Below are positions 58,954 to 64,000 of a stretch of DNA of 64,000 bases, one piece after another. How positions within the stretch are numbered: position 1 is the stretch's first letter; each line of letters begins with the position of its first letter. Both the position numbers and the translations under genes were made by a program. Below the pieces are notes generated by a model. That model did not search any database. It saw only the letters and a list, made by a program, of their open reading frames with translations, and was not told the origin of the DNA. The stretch comes from Croceibacterium atlanticum. Lineage in GTDB: Bacteria > Pseudomonadota > Alphaproteobacteria > Sphingomonadales > Sphingomonadaceae. The DNA is taken from the NCBI RefSeq assembly GCF_001008165.2, contig NZ_CP011452.2, forward strand, positions 1,922,001 to 1,986,000, read 5' to 3'.

Positions 58954-60771
58954 TTATGCCGTGGCTGCGGCGCGCGCGGCTTTCTTGCGTTCATGCGGAT
59001 CGAGATGGCGCTTGCGCAGGCGGATGCTCTTGGGCGTCACCTCCACCAGTTCATCATCCTGGATATAGGCAATCGCCTGTTCCAGCGTCATCCTGCGCGG
59101 CGGGGTCAGGCGGATACCTTCATCCTTGCCGCTGGCGCGGAAATTGGTGAGCTGCTTGGATTTCAGCGGGTTGACCTCGAGATCCTGCGGCTTCGCATTC
59201 TCGCCGATGATCATGCCCTGATACAGCGCCTCACCCGGGGCGATGAACAATATGCCGCGATCTTCCAGCGCGTTGAGCGCATAAGGCACGGCCTCGCCCT
59301 GTTCCATGGAGATCAGCACGCCGTTCTGGCGACCGCTGATCGGGCCCTTATAGGGTCCGTATTTCTCGAACAGGCGGTTCATGATGCCCGTTCCGCGCGT
59401 GTCGGACAGGAATTCGCCATGATAGCCGATCAGGCCACGGCTCGGGGCGGAGAATGTCAGACGGGTCTTGCCTGCGCCGGACGGGCGCATGTCAGTCATC
59501 TCCGCCTTGCGCAGGGCCATCTTTTCGACAACCGTGCCGGAGAATTCATCGTCCACGTCGACCACGACCGTTTCATACGGTTCCTCGCGGCCGGCCTCGC
59601 CCTGGCGGAACAGCACGCGCGGGCGGCTGATGGACAGTTCGAAACCTTCGCGGCGCATGTTCTCGATCAACACGCCCAGCTGCAATTCGCCGCGGCCGGC
59701 CACTTCGAAAGCGTCCTTTTCGGCACTTTCACTGATGCGGATGGCGACATTGCTTTCCGCCTCGCGCTCCAGGCGGTCACGGATGACGCGGCTCTGCACC
59801 TTGTCGCCATCACGGCCGGCATAGGGGCTGTCATTCACGGCAAAGGTCATGGACAGGGTAGGCGGATCGATCGGCTGGGCGTGGATCGGTTCGTCCACGG
59901 CGGGATCGCAGATCGTGTTGGACACGGTGGCCGTGGTCAGGCCCGCAATGGCGACGATATCGCCCGCATTGGCGCTTTCCACCGGGACCCGCTCCAGCCC
60001 TTCATAGGAGAAGATCTTGGTCGCGCGGCCGGCTTCCACCTGCTTGCCGTTCACGTCCATAGCCTTGATCGGCATGCCGACTTCCAGCTTGCCGCTTTCC
60101 ACCCGGCCGGTCAGGATACGGCCGAGGAAGCTGTCGCGATCGAGCAGGGTCGCCAGCATGGAGAACTTGGCGCCGCCGTCCAGCTGCGGTTCCGGCACGT
60201 GGGCCACCAGCCTTTCGAACAGCGGGGTCAGATCGCCTTCGCGCACGCTTTCATCCATGCCAGCATAGCCGTTGCGGCCGGAGGCATAGAGCACGGGAAA
60301 GTCCAGCTGTTCGTCATTGGCGTCCAGATTGACGAAAAGGTCGAACACTTCGTCCAGCACTTCGCTGGCGCGCGCATCGGACCTGTCGATCTTGTTGACC
60401 ACCACGATCGGCTTCAGGCCAAGGCCCAGCGCCTTGCCGGTCACGAACTTGGTCTGCGGCATCGGGCCTTCGGCCGCATCCACCAGCAGGATCACCCCGT
60501 CCACCATGGACAGGATGCGTTCCACCTCAGCGCCGAAATCGGCGTGGCCCGGCGTATCGACAATATTGATACGGTAATCGCGCCAGACGATCGAAGTCGG
60601 CTTGGCGAGAATGGTAATCCCGCGCTCCTTCTCCAGATCGTTGGAGTCCATCGCACGTTCTTCAACGCGCTGGTTTTCGCGGAAAGTGCCGGACTGGCGG
60701 AACAATTGATCGACAAGCGTGGTCTTGCCGTGATCGACGTGGGCGATGATCGCCACGTTGCGCAGGCTCAT
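58954..60771 (-). CDS. typA: Ribosome-associated GTPase TypA/BipA
   Basis: The 605-residue translational GTPase has all G motifs (A-H-V-D-H-G-K-T, R-G-I-T-I, D-T-P-G-H-A, N-K-I-D). Elongation-factor-like domains II, III and V follow, with a BipA-specific C-terminal region (G-T-G-I-M-N-R-L-F, then R-K-R-H-L-D-P-H-E-R-K). BipA supports ribosome assembly at low temperature and under stress. The ATG at 60771 (M-S-L-R-N-V-A-I-I-A-H) is correct; the frame to 60870 adds a non-family leader. Confidence 0.97.
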   Translation of the reverse strand: MSLRNVAIIAHVDHGKTTLVDQLFRQSGTFRENQRVEERAMDSNDLEKERGITILAKPTSIVWRDYRINIVDTPGHADFGAEVERILSMVDGVILLVDAAEGPMPQTKFVTGKALGLGLKPIVVVNKIDRSDARASEVLDEVFDLFVNLDANDEQLDFPVLYASGRNGYAGMDESVREGDLTPLFERLVAHVPEPQLDGGAKFSMLATLLDRDSFLGRILTGRVESGKLEVGMPIKAMDVNGKQVEAGRATKIFSYEGLERVPVESANAGDIVAIAGLTTATVSNTICDPAVDEPIHAQPIDPPTLSMTFAVNDSPYAGRDGDKVQSRVIRDRLEREAESNVAIRISESAEKDAFEVAGRGELQLGVLIENMRREGFELSISRPRVLFRQGEAGREEPYETVVVDVDDEFSGTVVEKMALRKAEMTDMRPSGAGKTRLTFSAPSRGLIGYHGEFLSDTRGTGIMNRLFEKYGPYKGPISGRQNGVLISMEQGEAVPYALNALEDRGILFIAPGEALYQGMIIGENAKPQDLEVNPLKSKQLTNFRASGKDEGIRLTPPRRMTLEQAIAYIQDDELVEVTPKSIRLRKRHLDPHERKKAARAAATA

Positions 60772-61002
60772 GAAACAATACTCGATTTGTAAGAGAGAAG
60801 TGGCCGCGCCCTTAGCGGCACAACCGCTTCGCAACAAGGGGCCAGCGCGCGATGATGAATGCCTGGCCACCAGACAATGCGCAATCGGGCAAATGCTGGC
60901 TTTCGGGAAACTTCCCTGCCCCTTGGACCGTTTCCGCCATTGAGCGCCCGCCGAAAATGGCTTCGCAATCGGGCCAACAACGCAGAAAAAGGGGATATTT
61001 CG

Positions 61003-61278
61003 ATGCTCAGCACCACCAGGATCACACTGGCCGCCCTGCCGATGGCCGCACTGGCACTTGGCCTTTCCGGGTGCGACAGCCCGGCCGAAGAACAGGTGGA
61101 GGAACAGGCAGAAGCGATCGACGAATCCTATGAAGCGCAGGCCGATGTCGTCGAATCACTGGCCGAAGGTGCGCCCGAACAGGAACAGGAAGCCGCCGAA
61201 CAACGCGCGGACGAGCTGCGTGAACGCGGCGAAAATATCAAGGACCACCTTGAGGAGGCGGCGGACGAGGAGCTCTGA
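61003..61278 (+). CDS. Small acidic lipoprotein
   Basis: The 91-residue protein starts at ATG 61003 with AAGGGGA upstream. It has a lipoprotein signal peptide ending L-G-L-S-G-C and then a highly acidic Glu/Ala-rich helical region (E-E-Q-V-E-E-Q-A-E-A). It would be lipidated at Cys24 and held at the periplasmic face as a helical rod. Function is unknown; similar short lipoproteins are common in sphingomonads. Confidence 0.8.
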   Translation: MLSTTRITLAALPMAALALGLSGCDSPAEEQVEEQAEAIDESYEAQADVVESLAEGAPEQEQEAAEQRADELRERGENIKDHLEEAADEEL

Positions 61279-61318
61279 TCCCCGTCCGGCACGCCAGTTT
61301 CCGGCCTGACCGACCCGG

Positions 61319-62299
<981 letters not shown>

Positions 62300-62316
62300 C
62301 GCACGGCTCACTCCGG

Positions 62317-63381
62317 TCAGACGAACACCACCCCGTCCATCAGCTTGCGCGCGGTGCGCAAAAGGGCGGCGCTGACCACATCGCCTGCATCATCCACCTT
62401 GAGGATGCAGCTCATCTCGCCGCTGGGATGTTCGATGCTCAACGTCTTGCTCTCCCCCTCGGGGATGTCCGCCACTTCGGCGGCGGGCGACCCCTCCACC
62501 AGGCAGGCCGTCGCCGCCGTCACCGCGCCGAGCACACCGATGGAAGCATGGGCGCGATGCGGGATGAAAACGCGCGTTGTCACGGCGCCGCCATTTTTCG
62601 GCGGCGCGACCAGGGTCATCTTGGGGACCGATTTTTCCTTGACGTCGCCAAGATTCATCAACGGCCCGGCCGCCAGGCGAATGGCCTCGATCTTCTCGCG
62701 GATCGGGGCGAATGCCTCGCTCTCCAGCTCTTCCCGCGTTTCATAGCCGGTGGCGCCGACATCTTCGGCCTTGAACACGATGCACGGCATCCCGTTATCG
62801 ATCAGCGTGCAGCGCACGCCCTCGATCACGTCCGCGGCATTGCCGGTAGGCAGCAGCGCTCCGCAGGATGAGCCAGCCGTGTCGCGGAATTCCAGCGGGA
62901 TAGGCGCATGGGTGCCGGGCACCCCGTCGATCCGCGCATCGCCCGCATAATTGACCATGCCGCCCGGGGTCTGGATCGTGGCCACGGCCACCTGCCCGGT
63001 ATTTTCCATATAGATGGAAACGCGCGTTTCATCCCCGGTGGGCTGCACCAGCCCGCGCTCTATCGCGAAGGGGCCGATCCCGGCCAGGATATTGCCGCAA
63101 TTCTGCTGGTCGGTGACAATCGCCTGATCGACGAAGACCTGCAGGAACAGATAATCGACATCGATCCCTTCCCGCTCGCTCTTCTTCACGACGCCGACCT
63201 TGCTGGTCAGCGGATCGGCGCCGCCCATGCCATCGATCTGGCGCGGATCGGGGCTGCCCATGACGCGCAGCAGGAAGTCTGCCCGCTCCTTCTCGTCAGC
63301 GGGCAGATCATCGCTGAGGAAATAGCCGCCCTTGGACGTGCCGCCCCGCATCCACATCACGGGTGCTGAAGTCTGTGTCAT
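62317..63381 (-). CDS. ligU: 4-oxalomesaconate tautomerase (LigU/GalD, PrpF family)
   Basis: The 354-residue PrpF-family isomerase has W-M-R-G-G-T-S-K-G-G near the N terminus, D-Q-Q-N-C-G-N-I-L near residue 92 and G-S-S-C-G-A-L-L-P-T-G near 170. Its two half-domains are related to diaminopimelate epimerase. It converts 4-oxalomesaconate into the isomer used by the LigJ hydratase. The position between ligI and ligK agrees. The hydratase gene is not in view and may lie to the right. Confidence 0.92.
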   Translation of the reverse strand: MTQTSAPVMWMRGGTSKGGYFLSDDLPADEKERADFLLRVMGSPDPRQIDGMGGADPLTSKVGVVKKSEREGIDVDYLFLQVFVDQAIVTDQQNCGNILAGIGPFAIERGLVQPTGDETRVSIYMENTGQVAVATIQTPGGMVNYAGDARIDGVPGTHAPIPLEFRDTAGSSCGALLPTGNAADVIEGVRCTLIDNGMPCIVFKAEDVGATGYETREELESEAFAPIREKIEAIRLAAGPLMNLGDVKEKSVPKMTLVAPPKNGGAVTTRVFIPHRAHASIGVLGAVTAATACLVEGSPAAEVADIPEGESKTLSIEHPSGEMSCILKVDDAGDVVSAALLRTARKLMDGVVFV

Positions 63382-63430
63382 CGTTTCATCCCTCTCCCCT
63401 TCCCGCGAACGGAAAGGGGAATTGCCCGGA

Positions 63431-64000
63431 TCAGATCCACTTCAGACCCATATCGGTCAGCTTCTGGCGGAAGCCGTACATGTCGAGGCCAAGCACGCCA
63501 TCGGCCAGCTTCTGGCGCTTCTCTTCCTCGTTCGCTTCGCGGGCCTGCGCCTTCTTCAGCACTTCTTCCGCGTCTTCGCGCTTCACCACGCACACGCCGT
63601 CATCATCGGCAACGATGATATCGCCCGGGCGGATGAAGGCACCGGCGCACACCACGTCCACATTCACGCTGCCGAGCGAGGCCTTGATCGTGCCCTGCGC
63701 GAAGACCCGCTTGGACCAGACCGGGAAATCCATTTCCTGCAAATCGCGCACGTCGCGCACGCCGGCATCGATGATCAGGCCCTTCACACCGCGCGCCTGC
63801 GCGGAAGTGGCGAGCAGATCGCCGAAATAGCCGTCTTCGCAGGGGCTGGTCGGCGCGATCACCAGAACGTCCCCATCCTGGCATTGTTCGATCGCGGCAT
63901 GGACCATGTAATTATCGCCCGGGGGCACGCTGATCGTCACGGCAGAAGCGCCGATGCGCGCACCCGGATAGATCGGGCGCATATAGGAAGCGAGCAGCCC
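63431..64000 (-). CDS. ligK: 4-carboxy-4-hydroxy-2-oxoadipate aldolase (LigK), 5' end outside window
   Basis: The last 189 residues of an HMG/CHA aldolase-type protein (RraA-like fold) are visible. The frame is open to the window edge, reading G-L-L-A-S-Y before M-R-P-I-Y-P-G-A-R, so the Met at 63982 is internal. The active-site motif G-D-L-L-A-T-S-A...G-V-R-D (Gly-x-Leu-Leu then Arg-Asp) is present. LigK cleaves CHA to pyruvate and oxaloacetate and can decarboxylate oxaloacetate. Full-length proteins have about 228 residues, so about 40 are missing. Confidence 0.93.
   Translation of the reverse strand, partial: GLLASYMRPIYPGARIGASAVTISVPPGDNYMVHAAIEQCQDGDVLVIAPTSPCEDGYFGDLLATSAQARGVKGLIIDAGVRDVRDLQEMDFPVWSKRVFAQGTIKASLGSVNVDVVCAGAFIRPGDIIVADDDGVCVVKREDAEEVLKKAQAREANEEEKRQKLADGVLGLDMYGFRQKLTDMGLKWI

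Noticed and set aside
58993-60792. 599-codon plus-strand open frame opposite typA
   Set aside because: It mirrors typA in antisense; its protein is rich in His/Gln/Ala runs typical of reverse reading of GC-rich genes and has no domain signature.

Overview
The window looks like a chromosomal segment of a sphingomonad (Novosphingobium/Sphingobium-like alphaproteobacterium). Supporting signs are the high GC content, three TonB-dependent receptor genes or fragments, ligI/ligU/ligK-type protocatechuate 4,5-cleavage genes, and stacks of aromatic catabolic genes with tightly overlapping starts and stops. This assignment rests on gene content and style only, with no database search.

Bases 1-39,600 form an aromatic and carboxylic acid catabolic region. 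The left block (1-10,416) holds a TonB receptor, an extradiol-type dioxygenase, a flavin monooxygenase and an FAH-family hydrolase. A TetR regulator then separates it from a metallo-beta-lactamase-fold hydrolase, a fumarylacetoacetase, an ACMSD-like amidohydrolase and an MFS transporter. Bases 10,455-16,241 are a six-gene minus-strand operon: CMD-like protein, mu-crystallin/ornithine cyclodeaminase-like protein, bicupin ring-cleavage dioxygenase, 2-oxohept-3-enedioate hydratase, HpaI aldolase and succinate semialdehyde dehydrogenase. A LysR regulator lies divergent to it. Bases 17,367-25,495 carry a VanA/VanB-type Rieske oxygenase with its reductase under a divergent TetR gene with a perfect palindromic operator. 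They also carry a TonB receptor and a two-subunit Rieske dioxygenase plus dihydrodiol dehydrogenase, whose large subunit is frameshifted. After another LysR and a dienelactone hydrolase, bases 27,785-33,937 hold an acyl-CoA operon: two MaoC-like hydratases, two family III CoA-transferases, a nucleophile-less thiolase-like protein, a DUF35 partner and a BNR propeller. Bases 34,166-38,726 encode the hydroxyquinol route to succinyl-CoA and acetyl-CoA (hydroxyquinol dioxygenase, maleylacetate reductase, PcaF, PcaJ, PcaI), divergent from an IclR/PcaR-like regulator with a recognisable PcaR-type operator.

Bases 39,738-48,687 hold a probable Slam-type outer-membrane secretion pair: a Slam-like TPR-barrel protein and a 1,545-residue FecR/TbpB-like exported protein. 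A NarL-type two-component system is divergent to them.

Bases 48,898-55,282 appear to be a small genomic island in the 3' end of a tRNA-Leu(CAG) gene. It has near-matching att sites, internal 20-bp repeats, a MITE-like element, a variant mercury operon (merR, merT, a GDCCVxC mini-protein, a MerA-like flavoprotein), a truncated TonB receptor, an IS3-family element and a truncated tyrosine integrase.

Bases 55,534-64,000 return to core genes (NDUFA9-like protein, PQQ-type sugar dehydrogenase, TypA/BipA, a small lipoprotein). They end in the 2-pyrone-4,6-dicarboxylate/4-oxalomesaconate branch of protocatechuate degradation (ligI, ligU, partial ligK).
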